64,000 bases of DNA from Didymella arachidicola (lineage: Eukaryota > Ascomycota > Dothideomycetes > Pleosporales > Didymellaceae): contig CM049987.1 of NCBI GenBank assembly GCA_016630955.3, positions 372,001-436,000 on the forward strand, read 5' to 3'. Shown here piece by piece: positions 1-10,246 of this stretch. Numbering within the stretch: position 1 is the first letter of the stretch; the number at the start of each line of letters is the position of its first letter. Made by a program: the position numbers and the translations under genes. The notes under the pieces were generated by a model that was not told the DNA's origin, did not search any database, and worked only from the letters and a program-made list of their open reading frames with translations.

Positions 1-1
1 C

Positions 2-1405
2 GGTGCTACTGACAACATCCGCGATAGTTCCTGTATCCCGTCCATCACCATATGTACCCGCATATTTCTCCTCGACTTGCGCAGCGAGCGCCTCTGCAAA
101 CGCCGGGATCAAGATATCTTGCACATTGCCGTACAGTGCTGCGGGATACAGCATCTCATATCCCTCGAGTCCAGAATTTTGACTCAAGATCACCAGGCCG
201 TAGCCAAGATTTGGCACAACGTCGATCCACGACCGCCAGCCACCTCCACTGCCTGATTTGCCATAGACGATGTACGTCTTATTGGAGTTCGAGACACTTG
301 TATTGGAGCTGGTAGATACCGAGCGAAGACTGATCTCCCATGCTGGACCAACTTGTTGCTTGCCATCTGGTAGCGTGTACATGGGCTTTAGCGCGCGGCG
401 CCGGCTGAATGGTGAAATGAGGGAGGGAGCTTCTTGAAGCCAGATGCTGTGGAGGTATTTGGCGAGATCGTTGGCTGAGCTCCACATCCCCGCGGCTGGG
501 TTGTAGCCTTCTCCGATGATCAGGTCGGCCCAATTGTCCCCGCCGGGAACACTGATGCCGGGTATGAGGCCATCAGGCACTGGGCCCAGGAAGCTATTCG
601 TCATATTCAGCGGCTCGAGTATTTCTTGCTTCACAATATCACGCCATGCCAAGTCTTCCCCGGTGATCTCGTTGTAGTACGATGCCACAGCAGCTCCCAA
701 GATGCCAATACCTGCATTAGAATAAGCTGATCGCTCTCCAGGCTTGAACATCAAGCCCGTATTGCTGACCTCCTTGATCACGTTCTCGACAGTCTGAGCA
801 GCCCACAGCTCTCCAATTCCGTTCACGGTGGCCTTCCCGGTGCTCAAGACTTGATTGAAGTTTGTGCTGAAGCTCTCTCGCGTGATACCACTCATGTGAC
901 TTGCTAACATACCGAGCGTGATCTCGCTGCCACCATCGGTCCAATCGCATGCGATGAGGTGGAAGGAAGGTAGAAGGTACCGAACTGGGGTATCGAGGGT
1001 AATATGGTTGTTCGAGAGTCGTGACAAGATCAATGCGCTAGTCATGGCAAAGTTCTTGGTAACTGAGGCGATGCGGAAGATGGTGTCGCTGGTGATCGTA
1101 TTATCGGTGGTATCTGGAGGGTAAAACGTTGTTTCGTTGGACTTCACGCTCCCCGCATTGAAGGTGAAGATTGGTACAGGGGATGTCGCGTGGACGACCG
1201 CAACACTCAATCCATCTCGAGTGACATTGCCATCGTAAGGCTTTTCCAGCAGCTCCCTGGCTACTTCAAGTGCTTTGACTACCCCAGGATGTTCGAGAAT
1301 CCGGGGGTTGGAAAGCAAACTCTCGGGTGCATCCGGCACGCATGCAGCTTCGAGCCAGCCTGCTAAGCCAGCGACTGCGAACGCCCAAGGCAGAGTGCGG
1401 ACCAT
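2..1405 (-). CDS. Secreted beta-lactamase-family serine hydrolase (3' end beyond window)
   Basis: A single uninterrupted frame of 468 codons runs from ATG 1405 off the left edge. The N-terminus MVRTLPWAFAVAGLAGWLEA reads as a signal peptide. The penicillin-binding/beta-lactamase motifs are in place: SVTK (the SxxK serine nucleophile and lysine) at residues 114-117 and YSN (YxN) at 228-230. A late Gly-rich segment ending in GGWRSWIDVVPNLGYGLVIL stands where the KTG/HxG strand sits in this fold. Fungal members are secreted or vacuolar hydrolases of uncertain substrate (esterase, amidase or D-aminopeptidase-like), so the family is firm but the reaction is not. No intron is needed. The C-terminal domain is cut by the window edge. 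Confidence 0.88.
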   Translation of the reverse strand, partial: MVRTLPWAFAVAGLAGWLEAACVPDAPESLLSNPRILEHPGVVKALEVARELLEKPYDGNVTRDGLSVAVVHATSPVPIFTFNAGSVKSNETTFYPPDTTDNTITSDTIFRIASVTKNFAMTSALILSRLSNNHITLDTPVRYLLPSFHLIACDWTDGGSEITLGMLASHMSGITRESFSTNFNQVLSTGKATVNGIGELWAAQTVENVIKEVSNTGLMFKPGERSAYSNAGIGILGAAVASYYNEITGEDLAWRDIVKQEILEPLNMTNSFLGPVPDGLIPGISVPGGDNWADLIIGEGYNPAAGMWSSANDLAKYLHSIWLQEAPSLISPFSRRRALKPMYTLPDGKQQVGPAWEISLRSVSTSSNTSVSNSNKTYIVYGKSGSGGGWRSWIDVVPNLGYGLVILSQNSGLEGYEMLYPAALYGNVQDILIPAFAEALAAQVEEKYAGTYGDGRDTGTIADVVSST

Positions 1406-2037
1406 CGTTGCAGGATTTTCGGAGCGCACAAGGCTTCCTGTTCGAAGTTCCGGTGTACAAGAGCGCGCCTCTTGTATCTTTGAAGATCACGACCCCGTGT
1501 GTGGGCCCGATAAGCAAGGTTGCTAGTAAGCACCAATTGGACGATATGCCAAGAGGGATCGACGGTTGTGCGCATCCGCATTTGCACCGTTTCACTGGTT
1601 GTGCACGCGAAACTGGTGTCTTTTGGAGATTCTCAGGCTTCCTCGCCTATGCGTGAGGGGCCTTAGAAACGACCCTATTCATACCACTAAATGTCCTCCC
1701 CGAGTTCGCGAAATATTGTGTCTGCTCAACTGTAAGCAAAGTGCCTTATTCTCTTTACTACGGATCTTGGTCAGCAGCTTTCAGGCTCCGAGTGAGTTCA
1801 AGGTTGAGAATGGATGCTTGGTGCCGCCTTTACACTCTTCTGCAAAGGTGGGGCTAAATTTTGGGTATCCTGAAGTAGAGATTCAATTTTGCGTTCTCTC
1901 ACGCACCAAACACCAGCTGAATGCCGCTAAAGTTCAGTTCCATGCAAATCGCTAACAAGCATCATCAATCAAAGTCACGGCTGAGTCGCGGCCTTGCGTC
2001 GGACGAAGATCTCGCGTTCGGTCCACAACGCTTACGC
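1406..2037. other. Intergenic, no gene recognised
   Basis: This is the divergent upstream of the serine hydrolase plus the 3' flank of the next gene. Overlapping short open frames on both strands have no start context, introns or recognisable protein features. Confidence 0.6.
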
Positions 2038-2856
2038 CTACTCCCGTGGCTTCTTCCATAGCTCTTCCTCATTCATCTGCCGCAGTGAAGGTATGCGATT
2101 CGACGACTGCGACGGGGAATATTCGATACCACATGCGCCGCGATCGAGTGCCAATGAGTTCAGGGTCCAGTGCAGCTGCTCAGAAGGGTCGCTTGGCAGG
2201 CTCGAACGGCCACGTGAATGTGTGAACGGGTGCTCTACGCCTTCGCCGGTATTCATCATAGCCAGCGACAAGGAGTCCAGTTCAGCAGCAAATTCCGTCT
2301 CTTCTTTGCTGGCTTCTTGCGCTGAACAAATATTACTCGGTCGCATCTTGGCTATGAGTTCCATCTCATAGAGCTTGTGCTCCCGCGCGAATTCGACTTC
2401 GAGCAACCGGCGCTCTTCGAAGAACGCATCGTACTGCTCCTTCGTCATCTGGTCCAGAGGTGGGTAAGATGCGCCGTGTTGCGCCTTCCGCTGTTCCCAA
2501 ATATCGATGGCCTCTTTCTGAACACACTCGTTGCAGACAAATGCGGGACCTGTCGCGCTGCTGAAGGGTTCTACACAGTTGCTGCCGCAATCTTCGACAA
2601 AGTCTGTGCGGATGCGATGAGAGCAGAGGAGTTGGTGGTACAGGCGCCCTTGACACGGCGCGAATCGTTTGCTTCGAATGTTGTTGAACGACATATGTGA
2701 TGTTGAGTGTCCCGTGACTGACAGGGCAGGCTGCGCACGCTCTGAGTCAGGTGTGCTAGACCATCCCCATTGACACGCCATGACGAGGTTCGCATGCGAC
2801 ATGGTGTCCCCTGAAATCTTTGGAGCAGCTCGAAATGCGTTGCTCGAGAAGTCCAT
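2038..2856 (-). CDS. Hypothetical protein with Cys/His cluster
   Basis: A 272-residue frame runs from ATG 2856 to TAG 2038-2040. I do not recognise the family. Residues 73-111 hold a compact Cys/His set (C78-x-H80, C90, C94, C108-x2-C111) that could bind zinc. It is followed by a charged helical stretch around DQMTKEQYDAFFEERRLLEV, rich in Glu, Arg and Lys and probably coiled coil. The C-terminus is polar and disordered. A downstream Met (M55, just before the Cys cluster) is an alternative start; everything before it looks non-conserved. Function unknown: the arrangement suggests a soluble protein with a small metal-binding module. Confidence 0.6.
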   Translation of the reverse strand: MDFSSNAFRAAPKISGDTMSHANLVMACQWGWSSTPDSERAQPALSVTGHSTSHMSFNNIRSKRFAPCQGRLYHQLLCSHRIRTDFVEDCGSNCVEPFSSATGPAFVCNECVQKEAIDIWEQRKAQHGASYPPLDQMTKEQYDAFFEERRLLEVEFAREHKLYEMELIAKMRPSNICSAQEASKEETEFAAELDSLSLAMMNTGEGVEHPFTHSRGRSSLPSDPSEQLHWTLNSLALDRGACGIEYSPSQSSNRIPSLRQMNEEELWKKPRE

Positions 2857-3482
2857 GGTTGTTTTGTTGTTGAAATGTGTCGACTTGAGTGTTGGTATCA
2901 GGTGTAGCGTTCACTAGCGTGCCGCGTTGTTGCCTCTTCAAGGTAGTCAAATAAGTGAGGCTTTCGAGTTGGTTGAAGCGGTCAGTCTGTGGGACCCTTG
3001 AAAGTGTCTAAGCAGTTGTATAGTGTGTTGTACAAGTCTGAAGATGTGATCTTGTGAGAAGCATTATATGTGCACAAGGCGAGGCGCCTCGAATAAACTC
3101 GGATGTCACGCCTTCACGAAGCGCCAAGTCCTAGCTCACAGTGCCGGATAAGTGGCGGGAGGCGCAGGATCTGGTAGAACGATAGTGGTGAGCCTGTCGG
3201 AGCGAAGTAGAGATGTAAAGAAGTCTGATAATGTGATGCCCTGGGATGGAACGGAGGAGGTTAATGCATTCTGGAGGACGGTGATCGCGACACGCGTGGG
3301 CCTGCGCAAAGTGGGTCTTGCGCTAACCAACCTCGGCGCGTGGAAGGTTCGAGCGTCGGGAGTATGCAACTCTTATCACCAACCACCTTGACAACATCAC
3401 TCAAAGGTCTTTGGAAGCGGGGCACACATTGCAGCATTGGAGGTTCGAATGCCATGATCTTGCGAAGACCAAAGGAGGGGAT
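2857..3482. other. Intergenic, no gene recognised
   Basis: Upstream of the Cys-cluster gene and 3' of the transporter pseudogene. Short frames at 3136-3391 are out of register with the pseudogene and lack protein-like composition. Confidence 0.55.
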
Positions 3483-5290
3483 CTACACCAAGAATCTAAA
3501 ACCGCGCTCTTGCGCCTCTCCGGGAACCACATTGATTGCGCCTTCGACGTGTTCTCCTCTATCCAGCTTCTTGTTCAGCCTGCCCAAGATGATTCTCATC
3601 ACCGCCGTCATGATGATCGCTAGACCCGCTGTTGCGCAATCGACAGCGAGTGGTACAGTCAGGTTTGGCTGAGCACCACTCTTGGGCTGCGGGTACATGT
3701 AACTTGCGTAGATACTCCTCGTGTTCGACACTGCGTTGATAAACGCAAGAGCTGCAGCACGCTTGGCAGGCGGTCGGGGCATCGAGTTGGAAATCCAAGT
3801 CAACGCGACAACGTAACCTGTATAGACGCCAGGCACCATAAGCTTCGTATCGAGGAGCGGTGCTGTGTGTGTATGCGGCCAGAATGAAAGCGGCAACACC
3901 GACGCACAGTGGTAAGACGATGTGCCAGAAGTGCTCGCCAGTTTTGTCGGCATGCCAAGCGTTCAGGAACGTCGTGAAGACTGCCAAGACGTAAGGCGGT
4001 GCGGTGAGCAAAAGAGTGTCGATGTTGTCGTAACCAAGGGTCTTCACGACAGTCTACGCGCAGTCAGTCGAAAGCTCAAAACAAATTTGTGTGGGTCAAC
4101 TTACTGGGAAGAAATTGGTGACAGAGGCTGAGGAAACGATCGATAGCAGCAGGATCGTGAAAATCCAGGTCTTAATGTCCAGCAGAGCAAGTTTGAGGCC
4201 ATGGAAAAACGTCTGTTACTCAGCTGAAGTCCAGTCGTCCTCGCCAATATCCTCTTGCAGTCTGTAGACAACAAGTCGGCGCTCCTCCTCGGTCAGCTAC
4301 TTTGTGGTGCGTGGGAAGTTGGGCAAGATGAAATATGCTGTGAAGGTGATGATCACAGTGATAATGCTTTCGAGGATAAAAACCCTTCGCCATGCCCTTA
4401 GGCCATGCAGTCCGTTCATGTTGCCGGTGATACTGGCGGTAATGAGGCCACCAAACGCACCTGAGATGAGCGAGCTAGAGTACAGAATCGCTGTTCGTAG
4501 ACCGAGTTCCTTTCGTGTGTACCAAGATGAGAGAAAAAACAGACAGCCAGGGAAGTTGTTGGTTTCTTCCAGCAGCTTCCATCTCATGTTCAAACAGCTT
4601 GTCTTGCTTGTTGTCTAAAACCATAAGCCTCTTTGTTTTCTCTCTTTTCTGCTGCCTTTTCATAGGCAAGTATCAGCTCGTAGATAGAATCCATCTCATC
4701 TTGCATTTCACTGTTGGTTCCTACAGAAATATGATGCTTCGATTACTCCGAGGAAGAAACGGCACGCAGCTAAGCTAGCAAAGTTTTGAACAGCGCCTGT
4801 CAGGCCACCGAGGATGCCCCAGATGATCATGCAGGTAGGTAGGTAGAGCGCAGGTTTTCCCGCCTTATTCAAAAACAGATTGGAAGGGACCTGCATTCCC
4901 ACGTAACCAACAAAGAGAATCGAGACAGTTGTCTTTCACTTGTCAGCATCTTGGCTTGCTAAGCGCGCGATATAACCTATCTGGTACTGTACGCTACTCA
5001 GATTCAATTCATCTTGAAGTCCTGCCAACCAGACCACTGAGATATTGTCGCGATCCAGATATTTCATGATGTACATGAGGATGATCATTGGCAGCAGCCT
5101 TGTATCGATCTTCTTTCTCAATTTTGCCTCAGCCGCTACTCATTCCTCCTTGGACATGGCAGCCACTAGTGGAGGAACGGTCAGTCTGGAGCCTTCCCCG
5201 GGCGCAGGTACCACATCGTGGACGTAGTCAGCCTGCGGCTTGTCAATATCATCTTGGATTTCCGTATCAAGGGTGGCGAGTGGCTATCGC
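3483..5290 (-). pseudogene. Degraded MFS transporter (allantoate/nicotinate permease type)
   Basis: Successive minus-strand frames spell an anion:cation-symporter MFS protein in order: an N-terminal segment KKIDTRLLPMIILMYIMKYL-DRDNIS; GMQVPSNLFLNKAG; SSWYTRKELGLR; and a C-terminal half with NSMPRPPAKRAAALAFINAV and GEAQERGFRFLV before the stop. It is broken many times: in-frame TGA at 5140-5142, TAG at 4297-4299, TAA at 4216-4218, a frameshift near 3850-3875, and about 165 unrelated bases around 4560-4725 splitting the helix-4/5 region. A likely intact intron remains near 4045-4105, joining ...VTNFFP to TVVKTLG.... Upstream of about 5290 the frame meets TAG, so no start codon survives. The family match is strong and loss of function is certain as read. 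Stops include possible C-to-T changes but no clear RIP pattern. Confidence 0.88.
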
Positions 5291-6124
5291 AATGTGCCCG
5301 GGAGTTGAGACAGCAAGCAAGGGAGACCTTCAGACGTAGTTGCGAAGACAAGAACAAGAGGCGCCACGGTACTAAGGGAAGTATTGTACAAAGCTTGCAC
5401 TCTCGGCGATTCACCGACCGGATGCAGAACAATCACCACATCACTGCCGCTTGCCTGTTAAGGAAGTCGTCGTGCATATTACCCCGGACGTTCAACTGCA
5501 TTTGCTCTAGCAAGACGACCCGGCTAGTGAAACGATCACATGCTGTTTTTCGATTGGCATAGAAGTTCCAAAGGCTGGGGCGTGATGTTGAGTGGTCATC
5601 GAACTGGATTTGAGGCGGGTGAAGCGCCCTGCAGATGACCAGCCGCTCCGGGGTAAAACAGTCCGGGGTCAGGCGGTGAACACGAGCAATAAGGAAGCCA
5701 CACCATCATCGGAGTACAAATGCGAGACGTTCGAGTCCTGCAAGCGCCCATATTTTAGCATCTGGTCTGGAGACCGGAGATATTGAAACTTGGAGTACTC
5801 AAGCTTCCGACATTCCTGACGCGATCGTGTAACAAACCTGTACACGACGCGCGATATGGGTACGTTGCGACGTATATCTCTCGCTACTGAAGAAAGTACT
5901 GTACGTCGCCATGCATCGTGTGGCGTTGGTGGTGACCATTGAGAAGTTGATGTCATATCAACACCAGTGGCATCTGACATCATTATGATAGCAACCATAT
6001 AGGTAGCTCGAGAAGAAGAGCCACCGTAGCTATCAATCTATGAACAGCTCTTCCAAATAAATCTCATCTTTGTAGTAGCAGCTTTCACAAGTATCCGAAA
6101 GCTTCTCCGTCGCAAACCACCACC
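5291..6124. other. Intergenic, no gene recognised
   Basis: Flank of the pseudogene and promoter region of the small gene at 6125. Short frames on both strands look random. The lost first exon of the transporter may lie at its left edge. Confidence 0.5.
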
Positions 6125-6435
6125 ATGACGGGCGTCCAAGAACAGCAAGCCTCCAAGCTTGAGAAGAACAACCCCCTTGGTGCGTTCGTTCCCTCACATC
6201 ATGCCGGCACTCCTAATAGCCCTTAGGCAAGATCACAGACAAGGTCAAGGACGCGCTCTCCAGCGGTGACAAGAAGAGTGGCGTCGCAGACGTCAAGTCC
6301 GACGACATTGGCTTCAAGCCCACAGACCCCACGGGCAAGGACGGTCGCGCAGTCGCAGAGAATGATACAAAATCTGCTGGAGACACGACGAGCCTGCCCA
6401 CGATGACCTGCGTGTCAGCGCATCCTGCGAATTAG
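6125..6435 (+). CDS. Small hydrophilic, probably disordered protein
   Basis: Two exons, 6125-6179 and 6227-6435, joined across a 47-bp GT-AG intron (6180-6226) containing CTAAT before the acceptor. Together they give 87 residues starting MTGVQEQQASKLEKNNPLGK. The product is rich in Lys, Asp, Gly, Ser and Thr, has almost no hydrophobic residues and only one Cys, and has alternating charges (ITDKVKDALSSGDKKSG). It resembles the many small hydrophilic stress or conidiation-associated proteins of fungi, but I do not recognise a named family. The intron keeps frame exactly and the ATG follows a CACC context, which is the main evidence that it is real. It is convergent with the nitrilase gene, with only 115 bp between stop codons. 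Confidence 0.68.
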
Positions 6436-6550
6436 TTCAAGTTGTAAAAGGCGAACAGAACAAGGGAAGGAGAACACAAGAGTAAGGACATACGAAAAGT
6501 CCGTATATGATATGTCATGGCGTTACGAATAATGTACAACTTTAAATAAC

Positions 6551-7813
6551 TCACTGCGGTGGAGGATTGAGATCCAATCCCTCAACAAACAGCTTAAAGC
6601 TATCAGATCTGGAGTAGCTCCCCGCAGAATCGAAGTCCAGCCTGCCTCTTTCACAGTCTTCGAAGTCCACATCAACGATCAGCACCTCGTCCTCCTCTTC
6701 CCAAACCGGACCAGCAAGAACTTCACCCAGTGGCGAGATGATGCATGATCCTCCTCTCGACACAAAATCCTCATCATCTGGCGAAGAAGGCGCGACTTGG
6801 TGAGGAGAAGTCTGCTTCGGGCTGAGGGGCTGCTCAATCTCGTTGCGCAGCGGCGATGAGCTGGAGTCGATGGCCGAGTCGCCATTGACCTGTTGATGCT
6901 GGGTTTTGCCGTCGCGGAGCGGGAGACATATCTCATTCTTCTCTTCTGTAAGCACAATGGTGCTCTTCCTCCGTCCACCGACGTTCTTCTGTGCTTCGGG
7001 CGGTGTAGGCGCGTTTTGCCCCTGCTGTGTTGGGTTTCCACCCTTGATCCAGCTCGGCAGGTGCTTCTTCTTAACGCACTGGTTTGCGCTTACGACGAAG
7101 CAACGTCCCTCGCAGCCAATCGTACGGACGAGTGACTCCCAGGTATCCCTTGCATCAGCCGTGGGTGCGAACCACAGGTTGATATTCTGGCTATACAGAC
7201 TCTGGCGCAGCAGAGGCATGTAGTTTTCCCAGCAGATAGCCGACCCAATCGTAAGCTTGACACCCTTGATTTCCGTTGTGACAGCTCGCAATGTCGATGC
7301 TGAGCCCTGGCCCCAGACCAGACGTTCAGAGCCCGTGGGCATGACCTTGCGCCTCTTTCCCAAAACCCCAAGCTTCGGACAGACAAACACCGCTCCGCAG
7401 TATAATGTGCCTGCGCAACGCTCGACGAGTCCAGTAACAACGAAGACGCCCGTCTCTCGCGCAATACGTTCGAGTTCTTCACGAACACCATCACCTCTGT
7501 ACTTCTTGCCGCGAGGCAGCTCGAGCCTCTTCTCCACCCAGTCTTGGCCGGCACCAGCTGGAGTATCTCCAAGATCTACAGCATCGTGGAAGTATGCAAG
7601 GAATTGTTCGCGTCCCTCTGGTGCGCGTGCACCAACTGCAGCTCCGAAGGTGCAGGTACGAGGATAACCTCCGAGATAGGCCTCTGGGAAAAGGATAACA
7701 TCCACTCCCGCAGCCGCGGCACGTTTTGTGGTAGCTTCGAGGGCACGAAGAGTGTCTTGAGTGGTCTCGAGGGTACGAGCTTGCGCCGAGGCAAGCTTGA
7801 GGAGGTGCGGCAT
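6551..7813 (-). CDS. Nitrilase (carbon-nitrogen hydrolase)
   Basis: A 420-residue protein from ATG 7813; an in-frame ATG at 7879 would add 22 residues, but homologues begin close to the AxxQ strand seen here as LLKLASAQ. The nitrilase triad is visible: Glu44 in FPEAYLGGYP, Lys156 in GKRRKVMPT and Cys194 in SAICWENYMPLLR. The last matches nitrilases (CWENxMPxxR) rather than amidases. The enzyme hydrolyses nitriles to carboxylic acids plus ammonia through a Cys thioester. Odd point: residues about 258-350 are a polar, Pro/Ser/Gln-rich insertion before the conserved strand RGGSCIISPLGEVLAGPVW, making it longer than the usual 320-360 residues. No intron is needed. Confidence 0.93.
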   Translation of the reverse strand: MPHLLKLASAQARTLETTQDTLRALEATTKRAAAAGVDVILFPEAYLGGYPRTCTFGAAVGARAPEGREQFLAYFHDAVDLGDTPAGAGQDWVEKRLELPRGKKYRGDGVREELERIARETGVFVVTGLVERCAGTLYCGAVFVCPKLGVLGKRRKVMPTGSERLVWGQGSASTLRAVTTEIKGVKLTIGSAICWENYMPLLRQSLYSQNINLWFAPTADARDTWESLVRTIGCEGRCFVVSANQCVKKKHLPSWIKGGNPTQQGQNAPTPPEAQKNVGGRRKSTIVLTEEKNEICLPLRDGKTQHQQVNGDSAIDSSSSPLRNEIEQPLSPKQTSPHQVAPSSPDDEDFVSRGGSCIISPLGEVLAGPVWEEEDEVLIVDVDFEDCERGRLDFDSAGSYSRSDSFKLFVEGLDLNPPPQ

Positions 7814-7879
7814 TGTGTATTGGATTGCTGATTTGCGAATATGTGATACAGTCTGCTCTGCCCAGACGTCAGAACCCAC

Positions 7880-8701
7880 AGCTGCCTTCCTGGATACTTG
7901 CGGATATGGCGGGCATTATAGCTGTGCCAAGGAAATGTAGCTCCAGCGTTGGGGAGATCATACGGGTGGGTCCACAGAGCTGGTGACTCAGTCATCGTGG
8001 TTGCATGCTGCTGTTCCCCCGCACTGTTTCCGGCCTTTTAGCTCGGCAGAGCTCTAAAACTTGGGGAAGTTGACATTGGCCAATCAGAGGGCATGGCTGT
8101 GAACAAATGCCGACGCAAAAGTCATCGGCATCTGCCGATCGTGACTGCGAGGAAGTACTTGCACAGAGTCTGCTATGTTCGCGATAAAAATACGAGAAAT
8201 GCCTGGAACTATGCTGCCAATGTCCAGTCGCACCGAACTAGTATCAATATATTAATGCCGCTGTGCAGAGGATTTGCCGGGTATAGCGGCTTCTGTCCAT
8301 ATTGAAACGCCCAAATTGCATATCGCTCGTACAATGTACAGAGAAATTGTACGGTCCAAAGAAAGGAAATATGTTACTTGCTTGAAACGCGGAGGCTGCT
8401 ACAAGTAGCTAGTCGGAGGATTCCACGATGACATTCATCCTAAGCCAAGCGACAAGGGGTGGGCCACTTAAAACGTAGGATCCAGCCAAGAGCGCTGCTG
8501 CACGATATTCAGCCGCAAGGAGGACCGGGACTGAGACCGATGACCTCGATGTTCGGGTTGCCGTTTGTGGGTTGGTCGCCTTTGCGCCGTCGTGATGAGG
8601 GGCGAAAGTTAGGGATTGAGCTACTGCCATTAGCGAGAATATTTCAAGTCTTGGACGGAATAGCAGAGGACGTTTGCTGATGACTTTAGTCGGATTTTTG
8701 T
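7880..8701. other. Intergenic: nitrilase promoter and 3' flank of rhodopsin-family gene
   Basis: Apart from the CCAAT palindrome near 8080, no gene-like sequence is evident. Short frames here are antisense or out-of-frame. Confidence 0.5.
8075..8084. promoter_or_regulatory. Palindromic double CCAAT box
   Basis: The perfect palindrome ATTGGCCAAT lies 262 bp upstream of the nitrilase ATG, presenting CCAAT on both strands. This is a typical site for the fungal HAP/CBC complex; its use here is inferred. Confidence 0.4.
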
Positions 8702-10246
8702 TCATCTTGCTGCACCAATCTTTGAATTTTCCTCTGGGTTCCGTATCCCCGCGCTGCCCTGGCTTGATGGTCTGAAAGCCGCGCATACTGTACGGCACCC
8801 TTGTATCCACTGGCTTGTGCCTTGCCATCCAGGCTCTTGCGGCATAGATAGGACAGTGAGGTTCCTAGTGCTGCCAAAACTTTTCTGCGATAAATCGTCT
8901 CTCTCGTGAATATGGACATCCAAGCCCTGGCTGACTTTGATGCTGTGCATGGGTATTTCATAATCGTACAGTCTTCCAGCTTCGATTTGAGACGTCGAGT
9001 GTGAGGACATCTTGCTGTGAGTTCTCGCTGTCGACGAAATAGGTGCAGGTATCTTGCCAGCGCCACTGCTCGCCCCCCCATAACCGGAGCGTCCATAGTC
9101 GGAACGATTTGTTGTTATGTTAAAGTAGCGGCGGAAGAAGATCTTGAGGGCGGGAGCCGAAGCACAAATGACGGCCAAGTTAGCCTCGAGAGCAGTCCAT
9201 ACCCAGCCGTAGTAGGCGTACCAGGTGATGTCGTAGGCTTTTCAAAATCAGTACGCGGAGACATCGACTGGAGGATGCTTACTATAGTAATACACATAAG
9301 TGGCGTAGTACGTACGCAGTATGCCACAGACACATGTACTAACGACATTAGCTACGAGCTTCTTTGTTGTGAACATCGACTTACATAAGACTCAGTCCAA
9401 AGATACCACACAGAGCGAATTTCTGCGTCTTCGGAAGTTGCAACTTCCAAATAAGGAAGATGGGTAGCAAAGCAATGATAAAATCTTGTACGCTGCTGAC
9501 TGCAGCAGCGGCCACAATGATGGCTCCCTCATCACGGCAGACCAATTCGTGCTGCAACCTCCAAGTGAGGTCGAAAAGATAAAAGAAGCCATTCGCTGGA
9601 TGGCAGGTAAATGCGATAAGGAAGATGAAGGTGACGCCATAGATAATGCAGAACACGACAGATCCCCGAACGGACCATACGAAGGTATTAGTCAGCGAGC
9701 CGGTGATGCGCCTGTAGAAGCATAGGATCGAGACCTTGATCAATGTGGTGCAGACCATGTAGTTGATCTCAATCGCGAATGTGATCTAAAATTTGGTCAG
9801 CATGGCATGGAGTGAACTACGAAGCGAAGCTGACCTGTCGAGTAGTGACCAAGGTATCTTTAGTCTGATCCCAAACGTGCCACTGAAAGCCATATGTTCG
9901 GATAGCTGGGTACCGTTAGAGATGTACACGTTGTAGAATCTACCATCGTACCAAGTACAACTGATATTGTGAGACCAAATAGCGGTATCATGGCAATGCT
10001 CATGAGAGTGTCGTCCAATCCGTGGTTCTTCCCGAGAGCTAATCGTGCCCACATCCGTGCGATGTACACCAAGAAGGTAGTTGCAATAGACACCAGCAGC
10101 ACAATCGATGAACTCCATCCTCTATCTTCTGGATCGATATAGTTCGGCTTTGGCCAGGCAAGCACGACTTCTGAAGGTGGGTGGAGACCGCCATCTCGAG
10201 CGAACAGTCGGTCGATATGCGGCGCCACAACAGCCAGACGGGACAT
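8702..10246 (-). CDS. Seven-helix integral membrane protein, fungal rhodopsin-like domain
   Basis: Five exons: 9952-10246, 9835-9905, 9385-9785, 9283-9338 and 8702-9237. Four GT-AG introns of 45-49 bp preserve frame (phases 1, 0, 2, 1) and give 452 residues from ATG 10246. The topology is an outside N-terminus, about seven hydrophobic helices, then a 120-residue polar cytoplasmic tail. Hallmarks of the fungal rhodopsin-like family (formerly DUF, PF20684): the first helix followed by a charged RMWARLALGKNHGLDD loop, AIRTYGFQWHVWD, KVSILCFYRRI, and TYDITWYAYYGWVWTALEAN leading to CASAPALKIFFRRYF. Roles in the family are mostly unknown; some members are GPCR-like surface sensors. A second member lies at 31742-33142. 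Confidence 0.9.

Noticed and set aside
1566..1955. 129-codon plus-strand frame in the first intergenic region
   Set aside because: Composition is random (Cys, Leu, Arg-rich), no splice or start support.
3483..5290. RIP as the cause of the transporter decay
   Set aside because: Stops include TGA, TAG and TAA plus a frameshift and an insertion; no consistent CpA-to-TpA pattern can be judged without an intact copy.
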